DNA of 64,000 bases from Novosphingobium sediminicola (GTDB lineage Bacteria > Pseudomonadota > Alphaproteobacteria > Sphingomonadales > Sphingomonadaceae): positions 1 through 64,000 of the forward strand of contig NZ_JACIDX010000013.1 in assembly GCF_014196525.1 (NCBI RefSeq), read 5' to 3'. Position numbers and translations under genes: made by a program. Position 1 is the first letter of the stretch, and the number at the start of each line of letters is the position of its first letter. Under the pieces are notes generated by a model, which searched no databases, had not been told where the DNA came from, and saw only the letters and a program-made list of their open reading frames with translations. Shown piece after piece: positions 8,922 to 16,834 of this stretch.

Positions 8922-10510
8922 TCCAGACTGTGTGAAAACGCGTTAGAAATGGTATGATGGCCAGACAGTCTGGAGGGTCATATGGGGCGCTTCATCACCG
9001 GTGCGGATCGTAGCCAAACGACACTTTTCCCGCCGTGTGTTGATGACTGGATCGGAGAGGATAATCCGGTTCGGGCGGTCGAAGCCTTTGTCGATACGCT
9101 TGATCTTGGGAAGCTTGGTTTTGCTGGTGTTGAGCCTGCTGCGACGGGGCGCCCTTCTTATCATCCCTCGGTTTTGCTTAAGCTCTACATCTATGGCTAT
9201 CTGAACCGGGTCCAGTCGAGCGGCCACCTGGAGCGTGAGGCCGACCGGAACGTCGAACTTATGTGGTTGATCGGGCGGCTCGTGCCCGACCACAAGACGA
9301 TTGCTGACTTTCGCCGCGATAATGGCGAAGCGATCCGGCAGGTCTGCGGGCGCTTCGTCCTGTTGTGTCGCCAAATGGGACTGCTGGCGGGTGCAAGCAT
9401 CGCCATCGACGGCAGCAAGTTCAAGGCCGTGAACAACCGGGATCGCAACTTCACCAAAGCCAAGCTGGAGCGCCGACGTCAACAGATCGAGGAGAGCGTT
9501 GCTCACTATCTGGCCCAGCTGGATACTGCCGACCGGCAGGAGCCGACGGATGTGCTGGTGGCCAAGACGGACAGGCTCAAGGAGAAAATCACGAGGCTCG
9601 AGCAGGTGATGGAGCGCCTCAATGGACTGGAGGCGCAGATGCTGGCGTCACCAGACCGCCAGATATCGCTGACCGATTCTGACGCGCGATCAATGTCGAG
9701 CAGCGGACGCGGAACGGGCGTTGTGGGCTATAATGTGCAGGCCGCTGTCGATACCGAGCACCATCTCATTGTCGCACACGAGGTCACGAATATAGGCACC
9801 GACCGGGCGCAGTTGAGCGGCATGGCGAAGAAGGCGAAAGCAGTTTTGGACGTAGAGCGGCTCGATGTGGTGGCCGATCGCGGCTACTTCTCCGGCGAAG
9901 AGATACTGGCCAACGAACAGGCAGGCATCACCGTGACCTTGCCGAAACCGATGACCTCCCATGCCAAGGCGAAAGGGCGGTTCGGAAAAGCTGACTTCAT
10001 CTACCTGCCAGAGCAGGATGTCTATTGCTGTCCGGCCGGCGACATGCTGACCTATCGCTACACCAATGTGGAAGCGGGTCTGACGGTAAGCCGATACTGG
10101 ACGAGCGCTTGCCCGAAATGTCCGATCAAGGTTCAATGCACACCGGGCAAGGAACGGCGCGTCACCCGATGGAAGCATGAGACCGTCCTCGAAGCCATGC
10201 AGGAACGGCTCGACGCCAATCCCGACGCCATGCGCATACGACGCCAGACGGTCGAGCATCCCTTTGGTACCCTCAAAGCCCGGATAGGCTCCACCCACTT
10301 CCTCACGAAAACCAAGCCGCGTGTTACAACCGAAATGGCGCTCCACGTTCTGGCCTATAACCTGACCCGAGTGCTCAATATCATGGGAAGCAAGGCAATC
10401 CTGAAAGCCATCGCAAGCTGAGGCTGCGTGCAAACCACCAAGGTTCGCCGTCCTCAAAGCCAACGGTACCCAAGCACAGATTTGCCAATCGCGTTTTTAC
10501 ACAGCCTGGA
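8922..10510 (+). mobile_element. IS1182-family insertion sequence, complete
   Basis: The terminal inverted repeats are TCCAGACTGTGTGAAAACGC at the left (from 8922) and, read on the opposite strand, TCCAGGCTGTGTAAAAACGC at the right (ending at 10510). They differ at two of 20 positions. They enclose one intact transposase gene. No target duplication is obvious. The element separates the nuclease/helicase operon from the TIR-like gene. Confidence 0.88.
8982..10421 (+). CDS. IS1182-family transposase
   Basis: This 479-residue transposase has the family's N-terminal DUF772-type domain (about 1-115, with RPSYHPSVLLKLYIYGYLNR) and a DDE core. The latter shows IAIDGSKFKAVN (first Asp), a YNVQAAVD segment, VVADRGYFSGEE (second Asp), a zinc-like cysteine pair in SACPKCPIKVQC, and a final HPFGTLKARIG (catalytic Glu just before it in VEHPFGT). 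A coiled-coil insertion occupies about 160-220. It begins with ATG at 8982, shortly inside the left terminal repeat. Length and motifs look intact, so it may be mobile. Confidence 0.93.
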   Translation: MGRFITGADRSQTTLFPPCVDDWIGEDNPVRAVEAFVDTLDLGKLGFAGVEPAATGRPSYHPSVLLKLYIYGYLNRVQSSGHLEREADRNVELMWLIGRLVPDHKTIADFRRDNGEAIRQVCGRFVLLCRQMGLLAGASIAIDGSKFKAVNNRDRNFTKAKLERRRQQIEESVAHYLAQLDTADRQEPTDVLVAKTDRLKEKITRLEQVMERLNGLEAQMLASPDRQISLTDSDARSMSSSGRGTGVVGYNVQAAVDTEHHLIVAHEVTNIGTDRAQLSGMAKKAKAVLDVERLDVVADRGYFSGEEILANEQAGITVTLPKPMTSHAKAKGRFGKADFIYLPEQDVYCCPAGDMLTYRYTNVEAGLTVSRYWTSACPKCPIKVQCTPGKERRVTRWKHETVLEAMQERLDANPDAMRIRRQTVEHPFGTLKARIGSTHFLTKTKPRVTTEMALHVLAYNLTRVLNIMGSKAILKAIAS

Positions 10511-10889
10511 TCGCGACCTGCCAGTGCTGGATGGTGGGCGTTGCCGCCGCCAAAGGCGACATTAAGCGCCCAGGGTCGGGGCATCGAAACCGGTCCTATA
10601 TTCACGTCGGCTACAACGCTGCGGAAAGATGAGCACTGGGATATTGCTGCCGGTCAGCGCCACGACCGCGATCGTCCAGATATGCCAATATCGGTCATTC
10701 GTGGAGCCAGCTGTGCGAGCGACAAGAATCCGCCTCGTATGTAGGGATGTCGCAGTTTAGACATCCATGATAATCTAAATCGAGTATGCGTTTGAGCAAG
10801 CCTTGAGACTTCGGCATCGCGTCACGGCCAATTCGATGTGCGGGTCGACCTCGAGCAGCAATAACTACCTGACGGAGGGCGAAACGAAT
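10511..10889. other. Intergenic after IS1182
   Basis: The 379 bases between the IS right end and the TIR-like gene contain only short frames with no recognisable domain. The final 100 bases turn AT-rich and probably contain the promoter of the next gene. A GGAGGG ribosome binding site lies at 10874-10879. Confidence 0.4.
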
Positions 10890-11726
10890 ATGTTAATCGA
10901 AGACGATGAAATCAGAGGCGTATTGCTACGGCAGTTTCACAGTCTGCGGCATAGTAATGGTGGATGGGTGCCGATTTCCGAGACGCTTCTCGCACCCCAT
11001 CCGGTTGAGTTGCGCATCATCGGTGGGGTGTGTCAGCAGCTTTCGGATGTAGGGCTGATCGACTGGAAAGAACTCTCTGGAAATGAGGGATTTGAGGCCG
11101 GCATGGCCAAGATCACTGGTAAAGGCGTAGCGGCGGTCGAGCGCGGCAGTTCACCTGACATCTCCATCCGTTTTCCGTCAAGCAATGGCTCAGCGCTAGG
11201 AAATGCGGCGGGCGAACCGAAAGAATTGATAATATTAGAAAATAATGACTCGAAGGATTCACTTGTGACTGAAATCAGCACTAAGGTGTTTGTTGTCCAT
11301 GGACGAGATGATGCAACAAAGAACGAAGTATCCCTATTCCTGCGCACTGTCGGTCTGGAGCCGATCATTCTTCATATGCGCCCCAACGGCGGGCGGCACC
11401 TGCTCACCAAATTTCAGGAAGAGTCGAGTGGGGCTGCTTTTGCAGTAGTCCTGATGACGCCAGATGACGAAGGCGGGCTTGCTGGTGCGACCCAAATGAA
11501 GCCGAGAGCACGGCAAAATGTTGTGCTTGAGCTTGGATTCTTTCTTGGCAAGCTCGGCCCAGCCAATGTTGCCGCACTCATGAAAGATGATGTCGAAAGA
11601 CCATCAGACTTTGATGGGATCGCATACATTCCCTTCGATGCGAGTGGCAGTTGGAAGACGCTGCTTGCTCGCGAGTTGGAGTACGCACATGTGCCATTCG
11701 ATCATGGAAAGTTGCTGACGGCATAA
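10890..11726 (+). CDS. wHTH plus TIR-like nucleotide-binding domain protein
   Basis: From ATG 10890, with GGAGGG ten bases upstream, the product has 278 residues. Residues about 1-85 look like a winged-helix domain (LRQFHSL...ELRIIGGVCQQLSDVGLI...ITGKGVAAVE). After a linker, the C-terminal half is the TIR-like fold of PF10137: KVFVVHGRDDATKNEV, FLRTVGLEPIILH, FAVVLMTPDDEGG and NVVLELGFFLGKLG. Related domains occur in CBASS and Pycsar effectors that bind cyclic nucleotides and degrade NAD, and in stand-alone predicted nucleotide-binding proteins. No nucleotide cyclase gene lies beside it, so this may be a single-gene defence protein or an orphan effector. Residues upstream of 10890 are unlikely to be translated. 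Confidence 0.82.
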   Translation: MLIEDDEIRGVLLRQFHSLRHSNGGWVPISETLLAPHPVELRIIGGVCQQLSDVGLIDWKELSGNEGFEAGMAKITGKGVAAVERGSSPDISIRFPSSNGSALGNAAGEPKELIILENNDSKDSLVTEISTKVFVVHGRDDATKNEVSLFLRTVGLEPIILHMRPNGGRHLLTKFQEESSGAAFAVVLMTPDDEGGLAGATQMKPRARQNVVLELGFFLGKLGPANVAALMKDDVERPSDFDGIAYIPFDASGSWKTLLARELEYAHVPFDHGKLLTA

Positions 11727-11979
11727 AACAATGTAGGCGCGAACGACTGAACCTAGTCGACTGTTGTCGAAGGCTGACGGGGATCCGAGGGATCTAGCCG
11801 GCGTTCACAAGCACTTTTGCGAATGACAGTTTTCTTCATAAGCGGTCCTTCAAGATCGAGGTCGACAACCGCTTGTCAATTTCAAATCCGTTTGGGTGGC
11901 CAGCTAGGCCGCTATCAGGCAATGTGGTCGCCATTGAGAGCCGTTGCTGTATGACTACGGGGCCCACGCTTGAGCGCTC

Positions 11980-12026
11980 TATAATCATACGCAATTTTTG
12001 CGTTTATCTAGACGCAATCTTTGCGT
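11980..12026 (+). promoter_or_regulatory. Twin palindromic operators over a promoter
   Basis: A perfect TATAAT (11980-11985) is followed by two 15-base palindromic sites, ACGCAATTTTTGCGT (11989-12003) and ACGCAATCTTTGCGT (12012-12026). Their centres are 23 bases apart, roughly two helical turns. They lie immediately before and against the first codons of the MerR-like gene, so self-repression by that protein is likely. No good -35 hexamer is visible at the usual distance. Confidence 0.7.
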
Positions 12027-12815
12027 ATGATTGCGTCTATGCATGATGCCTATCCAACCAACCTGTTCTCGAGGCAGCAGATCGCCGAGATCACCGGCCT
12101 TGACGACTCCACACTCAATTACTGGATGCGTGAAGGCGTGCTGCGCGCAGCAGAGGGCGGTACAGGCCGAGGAAGCCACCGTAAATTCACCTACTGCGAA
12201 GCAACGCTAGCGGGTATTCTCAATGAGTTACACCATTTCGGTATAGGAGTGAAAGCCATGGCGCAGCTTGCCTCACGCTTTCACGATGCCGTTGATTGGA
12301 TGGCCGAGCGCGCCATCGACATCCATAATCTTGGGAGGATTGTCGAGGCATCCCAGATCAGGCGAGAAATCATCGAGAAGGGCTGTTCGACCGTGACTTA
12401 CGGGCGCTCCGAAATCATTCCTGAACACGCAAACCTGCTTGTCCACCGCGACAACTATGGCGCCTGGGTGGAACTGGACTGGGATCAGGCGATCGCTTAT
12501 CAGTTCCGGAACAGGAAGAAAAGTCAGCTTTCTCAGAAGGAAAAGGACTTGGTCTTTTCCTGGGACAGCGTGGAGGCGATCCGAAAATTCAATCGCCATT
12601 TGGACTATTTCGAAGCCATTGCCGAGATCGAACTCAGGCCGCCTGGCTATCTCGATGTCCAAGGATCCACCCTGATCGGCCGGAACGAGGACGGCGAATG
12701 GGAGATTTTCTCTCGCGAAATCGGTGACGCAACGCCGATCAGCTACATCGGCATCGACATCAGGACTCTGACTTACCGCATGTGGAGCCCACTGCTCGGA
12801 AGTGTAGTACAATGA
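12027..12815 (+). CDS. MerR-like helix-turn-helix regulator with C-terminal ligand-type domain
   Basis: From ATG 12027 the product has 262 residues; ATG 12039 and TTG 12021 are alternatives. The N-terminus is a MerR-type DNA-binding domain: FSRQQIAEITGLDDSTLNYW, then a wing (GRGSHRKFTYCEATLAGIL) and a helix that resembles the MerR dimerisation segment. The C-terminal 170 residues, with alternating acidic and aromatic stretches, match nothing I know. The gene follows two palindromic operators closely, so it probably controls its own transcription and that of the 61-residue membrane protein whose start overlaps its stop (ATGA). It may also control the HNH/PIN/SIR2 genes just downstream. Confidence 0.72.
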   Translation: MIASMHDAYPTNLFSRQQIAEITGLDDSTLNYWMREGVLRAAEGGTGRGSHRKFTYCEATLAGILNELHHFGIGVKAMAQLASRFHDAVDWMAERAIDIHNLGRIVEASQIRREIIEKGCSTVTYGRSEIIPEHANLLVHRDNYGAWVELDWDQAIAYQFRNRKKSQLSQKEKDLVFSWDSVEAIRKFNRHLDYFEAIAEIELRPPGYLDVQGSTLIGRNEDGEWEIFSREIGDATPISYIGIDIRTLTYRMWSPLLGSVVQ

Positions 12816-12997
12816 ACCCTGTCGCGCAGATCATCTTGGCTGTGGGCGTAGCCAGCATGTTTATCCTGCTCAGTTGTGTGGGGATTATCTGGGTGGTGCG
12901 GTGCGATCCCAAAAAGCCGCATTACCGCCTGCCGGCCATCGCCACGGTCGTCGGCCCCCTCATTGCACTCGTCATCGCTCTAACAAAGCTCCGCTAG
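12812..12997 (+). CDS. Small two-helix membrane protein
   Basis: This 61-residue protein starts at an ATG that shares bases with the TGA of the regulator (ATGA), so it is translationally coupled to it. It has two hydrophobic helices, about residues 7-27 (ILAVGVASMFILLSCVGIIW) and 41-56 (LPAIATVVGPLIALVIAL). They are joined by a charged loop (RCDPKKPHYR), and the tail is basic. I recognise no family. Size, topology and coupling to a repressor-like gene recall small membrane toxins or membrane-anchored sensors, but this is only inference. Confidence 0.65.
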   Translation: MNPVAQIILAVGVASMFILLSCVGIIWVVRCDPKKPHYRLPAIATVVGPLIALVIALTKLR

Positions 12998-13136
12998 CCG
13001 TGAGGCCCCTGCCCCGGCAAGCGAGCTAGGACACCCAATTCCACCATCCCTGACTGAGGACAAACGCCTCGGCAAGCTTGCCCTGTTCCGCACGACATGA
13101 AAAATCTCATGTGCAAGCGAAACTGGAGCATTCAGA

Positions 13137-14684
13137 ATGGTGGTGATAATCGAGCTTCCGAACTTCGCGGAGATGGACGACGACGAGGTAGCCCGCCACC
13201 ATCTGACACGCATGCTCGACGGCCAATGGAGCCACCAGACCCGCGCGTTGCTTCAGCATTTCGGCTCAAGGATGCTCGATCTCAACGACAATTGGGCAGA
13301 GACCTCGACGATCTGGACCTGTCCAGTATGCCGCCGCGACAAGCCGTCGATCGCCCGAATGACACCGCAGGGTGTGCTACTCTGCCAACTCGACGAACAT
13401 CACGATCATCTGCGCGACCACGTCGAGACGTTGGTCAAGGCGAACCGCGGCAAAGAGAGCGGTGAAGAGATGTCCAGACGCGCTGCGGCTCGACTCTCAG
13501 TCATGAGCCTGTGTGAGCGGTTCACGCCCACCATCATCTGCGCTGACTGCAATCAGGCCGATGCAAAAGCCAAGGCTGGCATCCCCACTATGGAACGCAG
13601 CTTCAGCTTTTCCCCCGACGAGATCGCGAGTTTCATCGAGCCCCTGCCGAACAGACCCCACAAGGTTCTCGTCGAAAAGGCCGAAGCGCTCTGGGAGGAG
13701 TTGCGCGCCGACTTTGCGGATAGGCTCGATTTCGCTGGCAGGATGGCAAGCCGCATCGCCAGAGGCAAGCATGAGAAAGAACACCACCACGCAGGCATAA
13801 TCATCCGGGATGTCCGACGCGAACTGATGATGCTGTCGGATCTAGTAAGTAAAGCGGGTGGACCGCAGCTACGCTCGCTCAGTCTTGCCTGCGACCTGTC
13901 CAATCGATCACGGCGTACCGACGGCAACGCCAGTTCTACAAAAGCGCCCCGTCCCAGCAGGGTGGTCACGCCGACACGCGCAGACCTTGAGGCCTCCAAC
14001 AACAGAAGAAGGCCGGATCTCTGGACCATGGCCAGCGAGGACTGGATCTGTCAAACCTGCGAGCGAAGAAAGTTCGAGGTGTTACGTAAAAATAACAAGG
14101 GAGGATGGACGGGCAATATCCATCGCATCCACACCTACAGCGACGAATGCAACGCGCACAGCATCCAACGCAGGAGCAAGGTCGGCGACTATGAGCGAAT
14201 CTTCGGAGCGCACCAGGCACTGGAAATTTGCCAAGATTGCCGCGCAATCCTAACCGAAGCAGCTAAAATCTTACCCGGCACTGGCCCGGATGCCTTCCCT
14301 CCGGAAGTCCTCAAGAGTCTAATCGGCGCCCCAGAAGCACATCTGGCCCACAGACTGGACAGGGAAGCTATTCGCCGCGCTGTGCGCATGAATACTCTTT
14401 GGGCAGAAGCTGCAGGAGCCTATTGGCACCATGTCTCGGATGCCAAGGCCGCCCTTCTCGGGCTTAGCAAGATCGATACCTATCAACCTGAACAACGCCA
14501 GGCGATCCGGGACCAGTTCTATGTCTATTGGAGTCTACATCAGCATGGCACTGTCCCGACAGACCGATCGTATTATGAATGGCTCGTAGATGAGGGGCGT
14601 CGTTTGATTGCATTGGAAATTCGGGACAGTGCACGAGCCGCCGAAAGCTTCAACAAAAAGGGAGTGACAGAGCAGTTCAATTGA
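13137..14684 (+). CDS. Tandem HNH-type zinc protein, probable nuclease
   Basis: This 515-residue protein has a GGAG ribosome binding site nine bases before the ATG. Two similar zinc modules are visible. The first has WTCPVC (C62, C65), LDEHHDH (86-91) and IICADCN (C135, C138, N139). This spacing of Cys pair, His cluster and a closing CxxCN is that of an HNH endonuclease. The second has WICQTC (C305, C308), NIHRIH (H329, H332) and EICQDC (C365, C368), a related but more divergent copy. A basic, low-complexity linker (about 255-292) joins them. It is the first of four same-strand genes with PIN-like and SIR2-like products. HNH activity is inferred from motifs; a zinc-bound nucleic-acid sensor is the alternative. 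Confidence 0.68.
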   Translation: MVVIIELPNFAEMDDDEVARHHLTRMLDGQWSHQTRALLQHFGSRMLDLNDNWAETSTIWTCPVCRRDKPSIARMTPQGVLLCQLDEHHDHLRDHVETLVKANRGKESGEEMSRRAAARLSVMSLCERFTPTIICADCNQADAKAKAGIPTMERSFSFSPDEIASFIEPLPNRPHKVLVEKAEALWEELRADFADRLDFAGRMASRIARGKHEKEHHHAGIIIRDVRRELMMLSDLVSKAGGPQLRSLSLACDLSNRSRRTDGNASSTKAPRPSRVVTPTRADLEASNNRRRPDLWTMASEDWICQTCERRKFEVLRKNNKGGWTGNIHRIHTYSDECNAHSIQRRSKVGDYERIFGAHQALEICQDCRAILTEAAKILPGTGPDAFPPEVLKSLIGAPEAHLAHRLDREAIRRAVRMNTLWAEAAGAYWHHVSDAKAALLGLSKIDTYQPEQRQAIRDQFYVYWSLHQHGTVPTDRSYYEWLVDEGRRLIALEIRDSARAAESFNKKGVTEQFN

Positions 14685-14739
14685 ATCACTGACCGCGTCG
14701 TGGTAGATAATAAAAAAGGGATAGGGATTTTCAGATGAC

Positions 14740-15630
14740 ATGAAGACGCGGGCGCAGCGATGGCACAATTTCAAGGAACATCTCCGGTTCAAATATGCCC
14801 CACGTATCGTCGATTGGCTTCTCGACAAGTCGACAAACCGCGCCAAGGCTTGGATTAGGGCCCATGGAAAGCTGCGTATCCTAGTCGACAACACCGTCCT
14901 CCACCATGCCGTCACACATGAGACAGGCTGGGTATCGACAGGAACGAGCAATTGGGGCCCCCTCGAGATAGGCACCGGCTATTCCGCGCGTATCCCCGTC
15001 CATCCAACTGATCCTGCCTCCCGCGAGTATCAGAATGTCTGCTTTCTGCCTGGTTTAGCGCACCTGATGCGGATGGGCCTGGTTACCATCTACACTTCAG
15101 CGGAACTCAAGGACGAACAATTCCGCCAGCCATCGGGACGCTATCACGGCTATGGCTATTTCGATTACAACCTATTTGGCGATCTCCAGATCGAGAGCAT
15201 TGATGGGCATGTGTTTCCGACGATGGGGCCGTCTTACATGAACCTGCCGTCTGCCGAGGACCAGCAGCGAGCACGCATCCTCCAGCACCGCTCGGACAAG
15301 CTGTTCGACGCGCTGGTCCAATGTCTAGGAATTAAAAACAGCCAAGACGCTTGGCATATCCATACAGCCGAAAAGCATGGCCTGTTCTGTTTTCTGACGA
15401 TGGACTTCAAGTTGATCAGGACGGTCGAGGCGCAGGCACGCGCTACGCCTGTCCGATCACTGACCACCAAGGTGCTAACGCCTGAGCAGCTCGCCCAATC
15501 CATCGGGCTAATGCGCTTTCCACCGCATCTGTTCAGCTATCACGATGCTAGTTTCTTCGTCCGATCCGATCTGTCGATGCCCGAGGGAAAGCGGAGACCG
15601 CTAAAGAATTATAAGCGAGATCGGGCGTGA
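14740..15630 (+). CDS. PIN-like nuclease domain protein
   Basis: This 296-residue protein carries scattered PIN-domain acidic residues: D50 in RILVDNTVLHH, E122 in YTSAELKDEQ, D203 in SQDAWHIHTAEKHG, and D222 in CFLTMDFKLI. The segment DAWHIHTA...FLTMDFKL is close to the DALHLATA...FLTRDKKL pattern of VapC-like nucleases, so metal-dependent RNA or DNA cleavage is likely. The domain is stretched by a long insertion (about 60-115), and a basic tail follows 270. It starts 55 bases after the HNH-type gene and is likely co-transcribed with it. No antitoxin-sized partner is adjacent. Confidence 0.68.
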   Translation: MKTRAQRWHNFKEHLRFKYAPRIVDWLLDKSTNRAKAWIRAHGKLRILVDNTVLHHAVTHETGWVSTGTSNWGPLEIGTGYSARIPVHPTDPASREYQNVCFLPGLAHLMRMGLVTIYTSAELKDEQFRQPSGRYHGYGYFDYNLFGDLQIESIDGHVFPTMGPSYMNLPSAEDQQRARILQHRSDKLFDALVQCLGIKNSQDAWHIHTAEKHGLFCFLTMDFKLIRTVEAQARATPVRSLTTKVLTPEQLAQSIGLMRFPPHLFSYHDASFFVRSDLSMPEGKRRPLKNYKRDRA

Positions 15631-15900
15631 GCAGCGCGAATACGAAAGGTTTGGGAAGCCAATGTCGCAAAATACAAGGTGACGATCCTTGTTTGCGACA
15701 TATTCTCAGTACGGCAGGTAGAAGTTGGATTCCCGGCCTGGAAGATTGATGCGCCAATCAGATCCTTCCTAGAGGCACCAAGAGGTCAATTTCCTCGGCA
15801 TGGTCCATCTTGCCACCGCCAGATATTGGCTCAAATTTGTTCACACCAACTATCAACCGTCGATGCTGCAGTGTAATCGCGATGCGGGGAGATGGACGCC

Positions 15901-16791
15901 ATGGCACTTACTGATATTCTGCAGGAGAAACATGAAAATCTGGCGCTGGTGATAGGCAACGGCATACATCGATACGGCCCGCAACGAGTAAACTCTTGGG
16001 ACGTCCTGCTGCTTGATCTCGCACATCGGCACGGAATTGATATCGACAGGATGCCGATCGGGGCATCGGCGACCGAGATATTCGACATCATCGAGTTGAA
16101 TGCGCGCGGGCGGAGCGGGGAGCTTGGAAAGGAGTTCTGCGAGTTGATGCGTGACTGGCAACCGCTTCCGCATCACCAGCAAATCGTGGACTGGTCCAAG
16201 CGGCACGCTGTGCCAATCCTCACCACGAATTTCGATCAGGTATTGAGCGAAGCTGCAGGCGCCAAACTGATGCGGCCGAAGGTTAAGGGCTTCACTGACT
16301 GGTATCCATGGGATAGCAGATACGGGGTCGAGCTGTTCGAGAACCCCTGCGACGGCTTCGGAATTTGGCACATAAACGGGATGGCAAACTATGCGCGCAG
16401 CATCCGCCTCGGGCTGACACAATATATGGGTTCGGTCCAACACACGCGTAGTTGGCTGCATCGGGGGGGAAGTCGGCTATTCGAGGCAAAGGATAGCGAA
16501 CAATGGGCAGGGCGGCGCACGTGGGTGCACCTCGTGTTCAACAAGCCACTTCTGATCTTCGGCCTCGGACTTCGTGAGAATGAGGTCTTCCTGCGCTGGC
16601 TGCTCATCGAAAGAGCCCGCTACTTTGCCAAATTCCCGGATCGACGGAAGCCAGCATGGTACGTCTACATCCACGATCCCGACGACGTCACGCAGGAGGG
16701 GCGACACTTCTTCCTTGAGAACATAGGAATCAACTGCGTCGAAGCGCAGAGCTACGACGCGATCTACGCGAACAACGGGTGGCGAGCATGA
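15901..16791 (+). CDS. SIR2-like domain protein, predicted NADase effector
   Basis: The start is set at ATG 15901 because GGGGAG lies at the right distance for it and too close to ATG 15892, giving 296 residues. The SIR2 fold is clear: LALVIGNGIHRY (NAD-binding loop), PILTTNFDQVLSEA (with the TTNFD motif whose Asn is catalytic in ThsA-type proteins), FGIWHINGMA (catalytic His), and LLIFGLGLRENEVFLRWLL. SIR2-like domains of this sort in Thoeris ThsA, DSR and SIR2-HerA systems deplete NAD+ in infected cells. No fused sensor domain is present, so sensing must come from a partner, most likely one of the flanking HNH or PIN proteins. Confidence 0.85.
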   Translation: MALTDILQEKHENLALVIGNGIHRYGPQRVNSWDVLLLDLAHRHGIDIDRMPIGASATEIFDIIELNARGRSGELGKEFCELMRDWQPLPHHQQIVDWSKRHAVPILTTNFDQVLSEAAGAKLMRPKVKGFTDWYPWDSRYGVELFENPCDGFGIWHINGMANYARSIRLGLTQYMGSVQHTRSWLHRGGSRLFEAKDSEQWAGRRTWVHLVFNKPLLIFGLGLRENEVFLRWLLIERARYFAKFPDRRKPAWYVYIHDPDDVTQEGRHFFLENIGINCVEAQSYDAIYANNGWRA

Positions 16792-16834
16792 CCGGCATCC
16801 GTGTCGCCTTTGGGCGCAGCCAAGGACCAGTGCG

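Noticed and set aside
10381..10605. Minus-strand frame whose start resembles a ketoacyl synthase fragment (FGGGNA)
   Set aside because: The similarity is a few residues only and the frame runs into the IS1182 end; not enough to call a disrupted gene.
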